The notes: a model not told the origin generated them from the letters alone. Positions 7,200-16,368 are shown, numbered from the stretch's first letter. The stretch is DNA of 64,000 nt from Amnibacterium endophyticum (GCF_042680685.1 NZ_JBHUEA010000019.1:1-64000); one strand, 5' to 3'. Made by a program: numbers and translations.

Positions 7200-8450
7200 G
7201 TGAACGTTCACGGAGCCGGTCGGGTGCAGCCGCAGCCGCAGCCGCAGCAGTCGCTGGTGCGGGTGGCGCCCTGGCGGAACGCGATCATGGTGCTGTTCGC
7301 GCTCGGGGGCATCGCGCTGTCGACCTGGGGGCCGCGCCTCCCGAGCATCCGGGACTCGCTCGGCGTCGGGGACGGCGTCATCGGGCTCGCGCTCGCCGGC
7401 GTGACCGTGGGCTCGATCACGGGGCTCGGCCTGTCCGCCGCGTGGCTGGCCCGCTTCGGGCCCGTCGCGGCCATGCGCGGGGCGGTGGTCGTCATCGTCG
7501 CCGGCATCGTCCTGATCGGTGCCGGCGCCGGGCTGGCCGGCTCGCTCCCCGCGACCGTGATCGGCTTCATCGTGGTCGGGTTCGGCGTCGGCGCGTTCGA
7601 CGTGATGATCAACGTCCAGGGCGCCGCGGTCGAGGCGGCTGCGGGCCGCACGCTCATGCCGCTGCTGCACGCGGCCTGGTCCGCCGGCGCGGTCGTGGGG
7701 TCCGCCATCGCGGCGGGAGCGGCGGCGCTGCGGATCGACTTCCAGTGGCAGTTCCTCGGCGAGGCGCTGCTCATCGCCGTCGCCGGCCTGGCCGCGACGA
7801 GGTTCCTCCACGTGCCGGCGAAGGCGGAGGTGGCGGCCGCGGTCGAGGACGTCCCGCCGCTGCCGGTCCGGGTCGGCCGCGCCGCGCGTCGGTTGCTCGA
7901 CCCCCGCCTGCTCCTCATCGGGCTCGTCATGTTCGGCGCCGAGCTCGGCGAGGGCACGGCGAACAGCTGGCTCTCCCTCTCCGCGCGCGACGGGCACGGC
8001 CAGACCGAGACCGCCGCCGCGCTGTTCTTCACGGTCTTCGCCGTGTCCGAGACCGCGGCCCGGGTCGCGGGCGGGCCGCTGGTCGACCGGATCGGGCGGG
8101 TGCGGATGATCCGGATCACGACGGCGCTCGGCGTCCTCGGCCTCGTCGTCTTCGTCCTGGGCGCACCGACCTGGCTGGTGCTCGTCGGCGTGGTCCTCTG
8201 GGCCTTCGGCGTGTCCATGGGCTTCCCGCTCGGCATGTCCGCCGCGGCGGACAGCGGCGCGGACGCCGCCGCACGGGTCAGCGCGGTCGCCTCGATCGGC
8301 TACCTCGCGAACCTCGCGGGGCCGCCCGTGATCGGCGCGCTCTCCGAGTCCGTGGGGCTCCTCAACGCCTTCTGGCTGGTCGCCGCCTTCCTCGCCGCCG
8401 CGTTCCTCGCGGCGGGGGCCCTGCGCCCGCGACCGGTCGTCGGCCCCTGA
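7200..8450 (+). CDS. MFS transporter
   Basis: A 416-aa twelve-helix major-facilitator protein, similar in layout to the sugar/multidrug YbjJ-like subgroup. It has the WGPRLPSIRDSLGV loop after helix 1, repeated Gly/Ala helices and the AARVAGGPLVDRIGRVRMIR loop between helices 8 and 9. The N-terminus is an odd Gln-Pro repeat (QPQPQPQQ). The GTG start lies 6 nt after TACGGT with no ribosome site, suggesting a leaderless mRNA. It is a likely proton-driven exporter in the cytoplasmic membrane; substrate unknown. Confidence 0.88.
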   Translation: MNVHGAGRVQPQPQPQQSLVRVAPWRNAIMVLFALGGIALSTWGPRLPSIRDSLGVGDGVIGLALAGVTVGSITGLGLSAAWLARFGPVAAMRGAVVVIVAGIVLIGAGAGLAGSLPATVIGFIVVGFGVGAFDVMINVQGAAVEAAAGRTLMPLLHAAWSAGAVVGSAIAAGAAALRIDFQWQFLGEALLIAVAGLAATRFLHVPAKAEVAAAVEDVPPLPVRVGRAARRLLDPRLLLIGLVMFGAELGEGTANSWLSLSARDGHGQTETAAALFFTVFAVSETAARVAGGPLVDRIGRVRMIRITTALGVLGLVVFVLGAPTWLVLVGVVLWAFGVSMGFPLGMSAAADSGADAAARVSAVASIGYLANLAGPPVIGALSESVGLLNAFWLVAAFLAAAFLAAGALRPRPVVGP

Positions 8451-8499
8451 GCGCGGCGCTGCAGCGACCGACGGGTCGTCGCCCGGCCCGGTCGAGCCG

Positions 8500-9141
8500 T
8501 CAGTGCCGCGCGCTGCCGCCGAGCACCTCGAGCAGCGGCTCGAGCGACCGCGCCTCCCCGATCGGCGCGGGCGCGCCCGCCGGCGCGGTCATGCCGGCCC
8601 GGTTGTGCCACCACACGTCCATGCCGGCACCAGTGGCGCCCGGGAGGTCGAACGCCGATCCCGCCACGAAGAGCACCCGATCGGCCGGCAGCCCCAGCTC
8701 CGCCAGGGCGAGCAGGTAGGCGGCCGGCCGCGGCTTGTAGGCGCCGGCCCGCTCCGCCGTCACGACCGTGGCGAAGGCGACCGGCACCTGCGCGGCGGCC
8801 GCTGCCCCGAGGGCGGCCGAGCAGTTCGTGACGACCCCGATCGGCAGCTCGCGGGCGATCGCGCCCAGCACGGCCGGAGCCTCCGGCCACGGCGTCAGCT
8901 CGGCCCAGCGGGCCAGGAGGTCGTCCGCGAGCGAGCGGGGGAGTCCGACGTCCTCCGCGGCCCGGGCCACGAGCAGCTCGTAGGGCGCGTAGTCGCCCTG
9001 GCCGTACGTGAGCTCGAGGTAGCGGCGGCGCCATCCCGTCCCGGCGCCCTCGTCCCCGGCGACCGAGCTCCAGAGCGTCCACGAATCGAGGACGCCCGTG
9101 AGGAGGTCGAGGAGGACGGCGTCGTACCCGCCTCCGCGCAT
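8500..9141 (-). CDS. HAD-family hydrolase (haloacid-dehalogenase-like)
   Basis: A 213-aa HAD protein. Motif I is LLDLLTGVLDSW, with the nucleophilic Asp but without the second Asp of phosphatases, as in 2-haloacid dehalogenases. Motif II is VVTNCS, motif III Lys lies in AGAYKPRP, and motif IV is FVAGSAFDLPGA. The length and cap insertion fit the L-2-haloacid dehalogenase-like subgroup. It converges with the MFS gene and is upstream of an unrelated ABC pair. Actual dehalogenase activity is unproven. Confidence 0.85.
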   Translation of the reverse strand: MRGGGYDAVLLDLLTGVLDSWTLWSSVAGDEGAGTGWRRRYLELTYGQGDYAPYELLVARAAEDVGLPRSLADDLLARWAELTPWPEAPAVLGAIARELPIGVVTNCSAALGAAAAAQVPVAFATVVTAERAGAYKPRPAAYLLALAELGLPADRVLFVAGSAFDLPGATGAGMDVWWHNRAGMTAPAGAPAPIGEARSLEPLLEVLGGSARH

Positions 9142-9249
9142 GTCCGGATCATCCCTTCGGCCGGTCTCGGGACGATCCTCCGCCCGGCTCGCTGAGCGAC
9201 GACCGGTCTGCTCGGCGGTCGACGAGGCCGTGCCCGCCGCTCCTGCCGC

Positions 9250-10065
9250 TCAGACGTCGCGGCGCTGCGTGCTGACGATGCCGGCCAGCCAGACCGCGGC
9301 GACCCACACGGCGAGGGTGAGGGCGGCGGCCCAGAGCTGCAGGCCGCCGTTGCCCGGCGCCGCGTACAGGTCGCTGCCGGCGGAGGAGAGCAGGAAGTCG
9401 CCGGCGCGGGCGGCCCAGTCGGCGCGCAGCAGCGCGGCGAGCAGGTTGAGGATGATCGGCGCGACGAACAGCAGGGCCGTCAGAGCGGTGATGCCGGCGG
9501 CGGAGCTGCGCACGAGCGCACCGAGCCCCACGGCGAACACGCCGATCACCGCGAGGTAGGCGGCGCCGCCGACGAGGCCGCCGACCACGTCCCCGGTGAG
9601 CGACACCGTCAGGCCGCGGGCGCCGAAGAAGAGGGCGAGCAGGCCGAACGACCCGAAGGTGATGACGAGGCCGAGGGCGAAGGACCACAGCCCGACGACC
9701 ACGCCCTTCGCGACCAGGGCGGGCCACCGCCGCGGCACGGCGGTGTAGGAGGAGCGGATCTGCTGGGTCGCGTACTCGCCGCCGATGGACAGCACCCCGA
9801 GGACGCCGACGACGAGCCCGACGAAGCTGAGGCTGATCGTCGAGCCGATCAGCAGCACGGACGTGCTCACCCCGCCGTTCGCCGCGCCCTCCTGCCTCGA
9901 GAACGTCAGCCCGAGGGCGACGGCGGCGAGGGCGGCGAGCACCAGGGCGACCGCCGAGGTCCAGAACGTGCTGCGGACGGTCGTCAGCTTCAACCACTCG
10001 GCCCGCAGCACGCGCCCCGGCGAGAGCCGGATCTGCTGCCCGTCGCGCTCGATCGTCGCGGTCAT
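9250..10065 (-). CDS. ABC-2 type transporter permease
   Basis: A 271-aa permease. A short cytoplasmic N-terminus (RVLRAEWLKLTTVRSTFW, typical of ABC-2 subunits) precedes about six helices, with GGEYATQQIRSSYTAVPRR between helices 2 and 3. Its start overlaps the ATPase stop as ATGA. The pair resembles bacteriocin-immunity or drug-export systems in actinobacteria that use a DrrA/NatA-like ATPase. Confidence 0.9.
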   Translation of the reverse strand: MTATIERDGQQIRLSPGRVLRAEWLKLTTVRSTFWTSAVALVLAALAAVALGLTFSRQEGAANGGVSTSVLLIGSTISLSFVGLVVGVLGVLSIGGEYATQQIRSSYTAVPRRWPALVAKGVVVGLWSFALGLVITFGSFGLLALFFGARGLTVSLTGDVVGGLVGGAAYLAVIGVFAVGLGALVRSSAAGITALTALLFVAPIILNLLAALLRADWAARAGDFLLSSAGSDLYAAPGNGGLQLWAAALTLAVWVAAVWLAGIVSTQRRDV

Positions 10066-10985
10066 GCGTCGCTCGCACTCGGCGCGGCGCTGCTGCGGTA
10101 CTCGACGTCGTCGGCGGTCATGGACATGTAGACCTCCTCGAGGGACGAGCCGACGGTCGTCAGCTCGTGCAGGGCGATGCCCGCCGATGCGGCGAGGTCG
10201 CCGACGGCCGATGCGGCGAGCCCGGCGACGTCGAGCCGCCCCTCCTCGCCGGGCGACACCGTCGCGCCGTTCCGCTGCAGCAGGTCGGCGAGGTCCGTCG
10301 CCCGCGGCGAGGCGACGACGACGCGGGATCCCGCGCCGGCGATCAGCTGCGCGACGGGCATCGCCGCGAGCACCCGGCCCCGGCCGAGGACGACGACGTC
10401 GTCGGCGGTCTGCGCCATCTCGCTCATCAGGTGCGAGGAGAGGAAGACGGTCCGCCCCTCCGCCGCGAGCCCCCGGACGAAGGTCCGCACCCAGCGCACG
10501 CCGTCCGGATCGAGCCCGTTCACCGGCTCGTCGAGGATCAGGGTCGCGGGGTCGCCCAGCAGCGCCGCGGCGATCCCGAGGCGCTGGCCCATCCCGAGCG
10601 AGAAGCCGCCGACCCGCTTGCCCGCGACCGCGTCCAGGCCCGCGAGGTCGATCACCTCCTGCACCCGGCTGTCGGGGATGCCGTGCGTCGCGGCGAGGAC
10701 CCGCAGGTGGTTGCGGGCGGTCCGCCCGCGGTGCGCGGCCCTGGCCTCGAGGAGCGCGCCGACCTCGCGCAGCGGCGCCGGCTGGTCCCGGTACGCCCGG
10801 CCGTCGACGGTCACGGTGCCGGCGGTCGGCCGGTCGAGGCCGACGATCATCCGCATCGTCGTCGACTTGCCCGCGCCGTTCGGGCCGAGGAAGCCCGTCA
10901 CACGACCGGGCCGCACCGCGAGGTCGATGCCGGCGACCGCCGTCTTCGCGCCGTACCGCTTGACCAGCCCGCTCGCCTCGATCAT
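10062..10985 (-). CDS. ABC transporter ATPase (DrrA/CcmA-like)
   Basis: A 307-aa ATPase. Walker A is GPNGAGKST, the signature is FSLGMGQR (family variant of LSGGQ), Walker B is LILDEPVNGLD and the switch His is in LSSHLMSE. The ~80-residue tail (GSRVVVASPRATDLADLL ... GSSLEEVYMSMT) is the usual DrrA C-terminal domain. The start at 10985 lies 7 nt after a minus-strand TAGACT, so the transcript is probably leaderless. It powers the ABC-2 permease encoded next. Confidence 0.92.
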   Translation of the reverse strand: MIEASGLVKRYGAKTAVAGIDLAVRPGRVTGFLGPNGAGKSTTMRMIVGLDRPTAGTVTVDGRAYRDQPAPLREVGALLEARAAHRGRTARNHLRVLAATHGIPDSRVQEVIDLAGLDAVAGKRVGGFSLGMGQRLGIAAALLGDPATLILDEPVNGLDPDGVRWVRTFVRGLAAEGRTVFLSSHLMSEMAQTADDVVVLGRGRVLAAMPVAQLIAGAGSRVVVASPRATDLADLLQRNGATVSPGEEGRLDVAGLAASAVGDLAASAGIALHELTTVGSSLEEVYMSMTADDVEYRSSAAPSASDA

Positions 10986-10992
10986 CCCGACG

Positions 10993-10998
10993 AGTCTA
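10993..10998 (-). promoter_or_regulatory. -10 element of ABC-2 operon
   Basis: TAGACT on the minus strand, 7 nt before the ATG at 10985. Confidence 0.55.
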
Positions 10999-11104
10999 GG
11001 AAGGGGCAGCAGCGCGCGCCGGGTCGGCCCCTCGGATCCGAGGGCGGTGGAAGGGGGACCGGGCACCGAGGGAGAGTCGAGATCCCACTTGTACCTACCA
11101 AAAG

Positions 11105-11551
11105 ATGCGTGACGACCAGGCGCTCGTGCTCGAGCAGCAGCTGCGGCGATTCGCGCGGCAGCAGCGGTCGCGGCGACCGCGGCTCGAGGGCGTGGGCGAC
11201 CGGGCCGCCCAGGTGCTCGGCGGCGTCGCGCGAGCGGGGGAGGACGCCTCCCCGGGGGCCATCGCGGACGCGCTCCAGATGGCCGGACCGAATGTGGCCG
11301 CGGTGCTGCGCGAGCTGGAGGAGGCCGGCCTGGTGCGGCGCGACCGCGACCCGGTCGACGGCCGCCGAGTGCGGCTCGAGCTCACGCCCGACGGCGAGGC
11401 GGTAGTGGTCGCGCACCGAGCGGCCCGCGCCGCGTGGCTGCGCGTGGCCCTGGAGCAGGCGTTGAGCCCGGCGGAGCAGCAGCTGCTGCTCGACGCGGGG
11501 GCGCTCCTCGACCGGGTGGTCGACGCGGACCAGCAGGACGGTCGCCGGTGA
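11105..11551 (+). CDS. MarR-family regulator
   Basis: A 148-aa winged-helix protein. The recognition region is SPGAIADALQMAGPNVAAVLRELEEAGLV and the wing is RRDRDPVDGRRVRLELT, the standard MarR signature. Upstream, TTGTACCTACCAA at about 11090-11102 has weak dyad symmetry and could be its operator. It lies 34 bp before an MFS gene, as in many MarR-pump operons, and is divergent from the ABC-2 exporter. Confidence 0.88.
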   Translation: MRDDQALVLEQQLRRFARQQRSRRPRLEGVGDRAAQVLGGVARAGEDASPGAIADALQMAGPNVAAVLRELEEAGLVRRDRDPVDGRRVRLELTPDGEAVVVAHRAARAAWLRVALEQALSPAEQQLLLDAGALLDRVVDADQQDGRR

Positions 11552-11585
11552 CGGTCCCCCCGCCCGTCGTCCCAGCCTGCGCACG

Positions 11586-12860
11586 ATGAGCAGTGCGGTG
11601 CAGACGGCCGCCCGGCGGTTCGGCGCGGCGAGCGCGTCCCTGCGGGTGCGGAACTACCGCCTCTACTTCGTCGGGCAGTCGGTGTCGGTCGCCGGGACCT
11701 ACATGGCGAGCCTCGCCATCGCGTTCCTGACGCTGCACCTCACCGGCAGCGGCGCCGCGCTCGGGGTCGCGGCCGCTGCGAGGCTGCTGCCCTTCGTGCT
11801 CCTCGGGCCGCTCGGCGGCGTGATCGCCGACCGGTACGACAAGCGGCGGCTGCTGTTCCTCACCCAGACAGGTTCGGCCGTCGGGGCCCTCGTCTTCGCC
11901 CTGCTCGACTGGACCGGCGCGATCACCTATCCGCTCGTGCTGGGCCTCAGCCTCGTGCTCGGCTGCCTCACCGTCGTCGACAACCCCGCCCGGCAGAGCC
12001 TCATCGCCGATCTCGTCGACCGGGACGTGCTCGCGAACGCCGTCATCCTGAACTCCGTCTCGCTGAACGTCGCCCGCGTGCTCGGCTCCGCCGTCGGGGG
12101 CGCACTCGTCACCGTGATCGGCACGCCGGTGTCCTTCGTCCTGAACGCGGCCTCGTTCGGCGCGGTCATCGTCAGCCTCGCGAGGATGCGTACCGACGAC
12201 ATCGCCCGCCCGGAGCGCGCGCCTCGGGCGCGCGGCCAGATCCGCGAGGGCTTCCGGTACGCGCTCTCCACGCCGGAGCTCGCGATCCCGCTGGGCATGC
12301 TCACGCTCACCGGCGTCCTCGCCTACGAGTTCCCGACCACGCTGCCGCTGCTCGCGACCGGCACCTTCCACGGCACGGCCGCGACCTACGGGCTGCTCGC
12401 CGCCGTGATGGCCGGCGGTGCCGTCGTCGGCGGCGTCGCCGCCGCGGCGCGGCCCGGCCGGCCCACCGAGCGGAGCCTCGCAATCACCTGCATCGGCTGG
12501 GGCGCGGCGATCCTCCTCGTCGGCCTCGCCCCCTCGGTGTGGACGGCCTGCGTCCTCCTGGTCCTGGTCGGCTACGGCAGCATCACCTTCAACTCCACCG
12601 CCAAGACCGCCCTGCAGCTGGCGTCGAAGCCCGAGCTCCGCGGCCGCGTCATGTCCCTCTGGGCGCTCGTCTGGGGCGGGGGCAGCGTGATCGGCGCACC
12701 GCTCGTCGGGTGGGTCGCCGAGGTCCTGACACCGCGCTGGGGCCTCATCGTCGGCGGCGCCTCGACGGTCCTGCTCGGCCTCGTCATGCTCCCGCACCTC
12801 CACCGCCGCACCGTGGCCGCCGCGGCCCGGCAGCGATCCGCCACCGACCCGGCTCGCTGA
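11586..12860 (+). CDS. MFS transporter (EntS/MFS_3 type)
   Basis: A 424-aa MFS exporter. The N-terminus SLRVRNYRLYFVGQSVSVAGTYM is characteristic of the EntS/enterobactin-exporter-like MFS_3 group, and GVIADRYDKRRLLF is the loop 2-3 motif. About 11-12 helices can be placed. It follows the MarR gene by 34 bp, so MarR probably controls it. Candidate substrates are siderophores or drugs. Confidence 0.9.
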   Translation: MSSAVQTAARRFGAASASLRVRNYRLYFVGQSVSVAGTYMASLAIAFLTLHLTGSGAALGVAAAARLLPFVLLGPLGGVIADRYDKRRLLFLTQTGSAVGALVFALLDWTGAITYPLVLGLSLVLGCLTVVDNPARQSLIADLVDRDVLANAVILNSVSLNVARVLGSAVGGALVTVIGTPVSFVLNAASFGAVIVSLARMRTDDIARPERAPRARGQIREGFRYALSTPELAIPLGMLTLTGVLAYEFPTTLPLLATGTFHGTAATYGLLAAVMAGGAVVGGVAAAARPGRPTERSLAITCIGWGAAILLVGLAPSVWTACVLLVLVGYGSITFNSTAKTALQLASKPELRGRVMSLWALVWGGGSVIGAPLVGWVAEVLTPRWGLIVGGASTVLLGLVMLPHLHRRTVAAAARQRSATDPAR

Positions 12861-12880
12861 CCCCGGACGAAGGACCGCCC

Positions 12881-13438
12881 ATGCCGCTCACCCGACTCGA
12901 CCCCACCGCCGCCCTCGTCCTCGTCGACCTGCAGCAGGGCGTCGTCGGGAGCGCGCATCCGGACGTCCCCGCCGTCCTCGACACCGCCGTCGCCCTCGCC
13001 GACGCGTTCCGCTCCCGCGGGCTGCCCGTCGTGCTCGTGACCGTCATCGGCGGCGCACCGGGGCGCACCGACGCCGCGGCGGCGCGCACCGCTCCCCGGC
13101 ATCGTCCGGAGGGCTGGGCCGACATCGCCCCCGCCCTCGACGGGTACGACGACATCCGGATCGCGAAGCGGACGTGGGGCGCCTTCCACGGCACCGGCCT
13201 CGACGAGGCGCTGCGCAGCCGCGGGGTCACCCAGGTCGTGATCGGCGGGGTGGCGACCAGCACGGGGGTCGAGTCCACCGCTCGCGCCGCCCACGAGCAC
13301 GGCTATCACGTCGTCCTCGCCGTCGACGCGATGCTCGACCCCGACCGGGCCAGCCACGACCACAGCGTCACGACCGTCTTCCCGAGGCTCGGCGAGGTCA
13401 CCACCGCGCACGACGTGATCGCCGCGCTCACGGCCTGA
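12881..13438 (+). CDS. Isochorismatase-fold hydrolase lacking the Cys nucleophile
   Basis: A 185-aa isochorismatase-family protein. ALVLVDLQQGVV supplies the catalytic Asp, and the Lys lies in IAKRTWGAFHGT. The segment that normally carries the nucleophilic Cys reads VIGGVATSTGVESTAR, without Cys. That variant is a recognised subgroup, so a non-hydrolytic or different chemistry is likely. The gene follows the MFS gene by 20 bp with an AAGGA site, so it is probably in the MarR-MFS operon. Confidence 0.87.
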   Translation: MPLTRLDPTAALVLVDLQQGVVGSAHPDVPAVLDTAVALADAFRSRGLPVVLVTVIGGAPGRTDAAAARTAPRHRPEGWADIAPALDGYDDIRIAKRTWGAFHGTGLDEALRSRGVTQVVIGGVATSTGVESTARAAHEHGYHVVLAVDAMLDPDRASHDHSVTTVFPRLGEVTTAHDVIAALTA

Positions 13439-13452
13439 CGCGCGCCGCTCGG

Positions 13453-13458
13453 TAGGGT
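13453..13458 (+). promoter_or_regulatory. -10 element of epoxide hydrolase promoter
   Basis: TAGGGT, 6 nt before the GTG at 13465. Confidence 0.5.
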
Positions 13459-13464
13459 CCGCGC

Positions 13465-14640
13465 GTGCCCTCCTCGCACGACCTGACCACCTTCGCTCCT
13501 CGCGCGAGCGACGCGGACCTGGACGAGCTGCGCCGTCGCCTCCGCGCCACCTCCTGGCCGGACGCGCCGGCCGGGCTGGGCTCGGCAGCGGGCGTCGACG
13601 TCGCGGAGCTGCGCGAGCTGGTCGCGTACTGGGCGGACGGCTTCGACTGGCGCGCGGCGGAGGCGCGGCTGAACTCGCTGCCCCGCTTCCGCACCGAGCT
13701 CGACGGGATCGGCATCCACCTCGTCCATGCCCGCGCGGCCGCAGGGTCGCCGTCGTCGATGCCGCTGCTGCTCGCGCACGGCTGGCCGGACTCGTTCTGG
13801 CGCTACTCGGAGGTCGTGCCCCTGCTGACCGACCCGGGAGCGCACGGCGCGGACCCCGCGGACGCCTTCGACGTCGTCGTGCCCGACATGCCGGGGTTCG
13901 GCTACTCCGACGCGGCGCCCCGGGATCTCGACTTCGCCGGGGTGGCCGGCCTCTGGGCGCGGCTGATGGAGCGGCTCGGCCACCACCGCTTCGGCGCGGC
14001 CGGCGGCGACCTGGGCAGCGATGTCGTGCGCTGGGTGGCGCTCGACCATCCCGAGCAGGTGGTCGCCGTGCACCGCACCGACGCGGTCTCGATGCCGGAC
14101 TACGACCCGGCGGTGCTCGCGGAGGAGGAGCGCGCCTGGCTGCGGGGCCGCGAGCCGTGGGAGCGCGACGAGTCCGCGTACAGCGCGCTGCAGTCGACGA
14201 AGCCGCAGACGGCGGCGGTCGGGCTGACGGACTCGCCGGCCGGCCTCGCGGCCTGGATCGTCGAGAAGCTGACCTCGTGGAGCGATCACCGCCCCGACGG
14301 CAGCAGCCTGCTCGGACGCGACGCGATGCTCACGGACGTGACGATCTACTGGCTGACCGGGACGATCGGCTCCTCCATGCGGATGTACCGGGCCTGCGAG
14401 CAGATGCCCGAGTCCGAGTTCGCCCGCACCATCGAGGTCCCGACCGGCTACACGCTCTTCCCCGCCGACGTCGAGGCCCCTGCGCCGGACGCGTGGCTGC
14501 GCCGCACCACCACCGATCTCGTGTCCGTCAGCCGCCCCGACCGCGGCGGCCACTTCGCCCCGATGGAGGACCCGGAGCTGTACGCCCGCGAGATCCGCGA
14601 CTTCTTCAGGCCCTTCCGCTCGACGTCGAGTCGGGGATGA
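13465..14640 (+). CDS. Epoxide hydrolase (alpha/beta fold, EPHN type)
   Basis: A 391-aa microsomal-type epoxide hydrolase. The N-terminal EPHN region (DADLDELRRRLRATSWPDAP) is followed by LLAHGWPDSFW (oxyanion HGWP), the nucleophile Asp in GGDLGSDVV, and the catalytic His in GGHFAPMEDPEL. It converts epoxides to diols in the cytoplasm. The start is a GTG 6 nt after TAGGGT (leaderless). Downstream, a kinase gene follows within 7 bp. Confidence 0.92.
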   Translation: MPSSHDLTTFAPRASDADLDELRRRLRATSWPDAPAGLGSAAGVDVAELRELVAYWADGFDWRAAEARLNSLPRFRTELDGIGIHLVHARAAAGSPSSMPLLLAHGWPDSFWRYSEVVPLLTDPGAHGADPADAFDVVVPDMPGFGYSDAAPRDLDFAGVAGLWARLMERLGHHRFGAAGGDLGSDVVRWVALDHPEQVVAVHRTDAVSMPDYDPAVLAEEERAWLRGREPWERDESAYSALQSTKPQTAAVGLTDSPAGLAAWIVEKLTSWSDHRPDGSSLLGRDAMLTDVTIYWLTGTIGSSMRMYRACEQMPESEFARTIEVPTGYTLFPADVEAPAPDAWLRRTTTDLVSVSRPDRGGHFAPMEDPELYAREIRDFFRPFRSTSSRG

Positions 14641-14647
14641 TCGGCGG

Positions 14648-15190
14648 GTGGCGGACCCGGTGCTCGTGCTGCTGAACGGCGTCCCGGGCAGCGGGAAGTC
14701 GACGCTCGCACGCGCGTGGACCCGGCGCCACGACGACCCCCTCGCGATGGCGCTGGACGTCGACGTCGTCCGCGGGATGCTCGGGCGATGGTCGGACGAC
14801 GCGCTGCCGGCTGGGCGTGCCGCGCGGGCGATGGCGGTCGCCGCGATCGGCGTGCACCTCGGCGCCGGTCACGATGTGATCGTGCCGCAGTACCTCCGCC
14901 GCGCCGACTTCCTCGACGAGCTCGCCGACGCGGCGCACCGGGCGGGCGCGCGCTTCGTCGAGTGCGCGCTGGTGGTCGACGCGGCGGTGGCGGCCGAGCG
15001 GTTGCGGTCCCGCGCGGCCGGCTCCGCGGTCCCCGGCCCCGAGGGGCGGCTGGAGGAGCCGGTCGCGGCCGTGCACGAGGAGTTCGGGCGCTTCCTCGCC
15101 GGCAGGCCCGCCGCGATCGTCCTGCGCGATCCGTCGGTCGAGGAGCTCGACGGCGCGGTCGCGACCGCGCGGTCCGCCTCGAGCGGCTGA
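14648..15190 (+). CDS. P-loop kinase-like ATPase (AAA_33/chloramphenicol-phosphotransferase-like)
   Basis: A 180-aa small NTPase. Walker A is LLNGVPGSGKST at residues about 8-19, followed by DVDVVRGMLGRW and a lid-like region. Such proteins are usually small-molecule or nucleotide kinases; related folds include zeta toxins and chloramphenicol phosphotransferase. GTG start at 14648, seven bases after the epoxide hydrolase stop, so likely cotranscribed. Substrate unknown. Confidence 0.8.
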   Translation: MADPVLVLLNGVPGSGKSTLARAWTRRHDDPLAMALDVDVVRGMLGRWSDDALPAGRAARAMAVAAIGVHLGAGHDVIVPQYLRRADFLDELADAAHRAGARFVECALVVDAAVAAERLRSRAAGSAVPGPEGRLEEPVAAVHEEFGRFLAGRPAAIVLRDPSVEELDGAVATARSASSG

Positions 15191-15206
15191 GGGTCGAGGC
15201 GACGGC

Positions 15207-15941
15207 CTAGGAGGTCTTCGGTGTGAAGCCCTTCGCGGCGGAGGCGTCCGTGACCGGCGCGACGTACAGGTTCTGCAGATCGGTGCTGCAGCCGTAGAGC
15301 CCGCTCGCCGGGCTGAAGAAGGCGTGGAAGCTGTGCGGCGGGTAGACGCGGTAGCCGTCGACCTCCTGCGCCCGGCACTTCGGATCGCCGCCGCTCGTCC
15401 CGTCGCCGTAGGCACCACCCGTCGCGTTGATGTACGGGTAGCTGAGCGCCGCGAGCGCGGTGGCGCCGGGCGCGATCATGATGGGTCGCTCGCCGGGCTG
15501 GAGCGCGCCCTGCTCCCGCGCCGCGCGCCCGACCTGCGTGCCGTTCCCGTCGCCGACCAGGCTGACGCCGGGCCAGCCCTCCAGCACGCACGGGCTGCTG
15601 CCGGTGTTGCGGAACACCACGTAGGAGAGGCGCTGGCCGGCGCCCGAGCCGGTCGGGTCGTTCTGCACCGAGACCGCGAGGTGCGCATCGGCGCACTGGC
15701 CCGCCGGCGCGTTCGGGTCCCGTCGCGGCGACGCCGAGGGGGAGGGGGACGCCGAGCCGGCCGTCGACGTCGGCGCCGCGCTCGTCGGGGAGGCGGTCGG
15801 GCCGGCGCTCGACGCCGAGGGACCGGTCGGGGGAGCGGTCGGGGTGCCCGGCGCGGCCGCGCCGCCCAAGGCGGTGCATCCCGTCAGCAGGATCCCGATC
15901 AGCACCGCGCCGATCGCTCCGGCTGTCGTGCTCCTGCGCAT
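15207..15941 (-). CDS. DUF4232 lipoprotein (second copy)
   Basis: A 244-aa exported lipoprotein with lipobox LLTGC (Cys22), a Pro/Ser/Thr-rich tether to about residue 75, then a DUF4232-type domain beginning DPNAPAGQC. It shares VSVQNDP, VVFRNTG, VYPPHS and CSTDLQ with the protein at 3066-3824, so the two are paralogues. The start ATG at 15941 has a GGAGG site. It converges with the kinase gene. Cell-envelope location is clear; function is unknown. Confidence 0.88.
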   Translation of the reverse strand: MRRSTTAGAIGAVLIGILLTGCTALGGAAAPGTPTAPPTGPSASSAGPTASPTSAAPTSTAGSASPSPSASPRRDPNAPAGQCADAHLAVSVQNDPTGSGAGQRLSYVVFRNTGSSPCVLEGWPGVSLVGDGNGTQVGRAAREQGALQPGERPIMIAPGATALAALSYPYINATGGAYGDGTSGGDPKCRAQEVDGYRVYPPHSFHAFFSPASGLYGCSTDLQNLYVAPVTDASAAKGFTPKTS

Positions 15942-16045
15942 CGCTCCTCCGACGGCGCCCGCTCGATCGCGCCGTCGTTCACTCTGCGGAACGCCGTTGT
16001 GAGACGCCTCAGCCGCGTCGGTGGCGGAGGTCGGCCTTCCGTCGC

Positions 16046-16051
16046 TACGGT
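16046..16051 (+). promoter_or_regulatory. -10 element of DUF4287 gene
   Basis: TACGGT, 6 nt before the ATG at 16058. Confidence 0.5.
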
Positions 16052-16057
16052 CCTGCC

Positions 16058-16318
16058 ATGTCCCTCCGGCAGGTCCCGGCGCCGAGCGTGGCCGCCGGTG
16101 CGAAGGGGCCCGCGTCCTACTTCCCGAGCATCGAGCGCACCTACGGCCGCCCGATGCAGGACTGGCTCGACCTCGTCGTGGACCGTCTCGACGGGTACCG
16201 GCACATGGAGGTCGTGGCATTCCTCAAGTCCGAGCACGGCATGGGACACGGTCACGCGAACGCGGTGGTCGCCTACGTCCGGCAGCAGCTGTCCAACCAG
16301 GGGGCGCGGACCGACTGA
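16058..16318 (+). CDS. DUF4287 domain protein
   Basis: An 86-aa protein with the DUF4287 pattern: YFPSIERTYGRPMQDWLDLV, then MEVVAFLKSEHGMGHGHANAVV. No membrane segment. The ATG is 6 nt after TACGGT, so it is probably leaderless. Function of the domain is unknown; it is common as a single-domain cytoplasmic protein in actinobacteria. Confidence 0.85.
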   Translation: MSLRQVPAPSVAAGAKGPASYFPSIERTYGRPMQDWLDLVVDRLDGYRHMEVVAFLKSEHGMGHGHANAVVAYVRQQLSNQGARTD

Positions 16319-16368
16319 GCGACTGCGCGGACCCGCGGGCAGCGGACCCGCCTCAGCGCGGACCGTTC

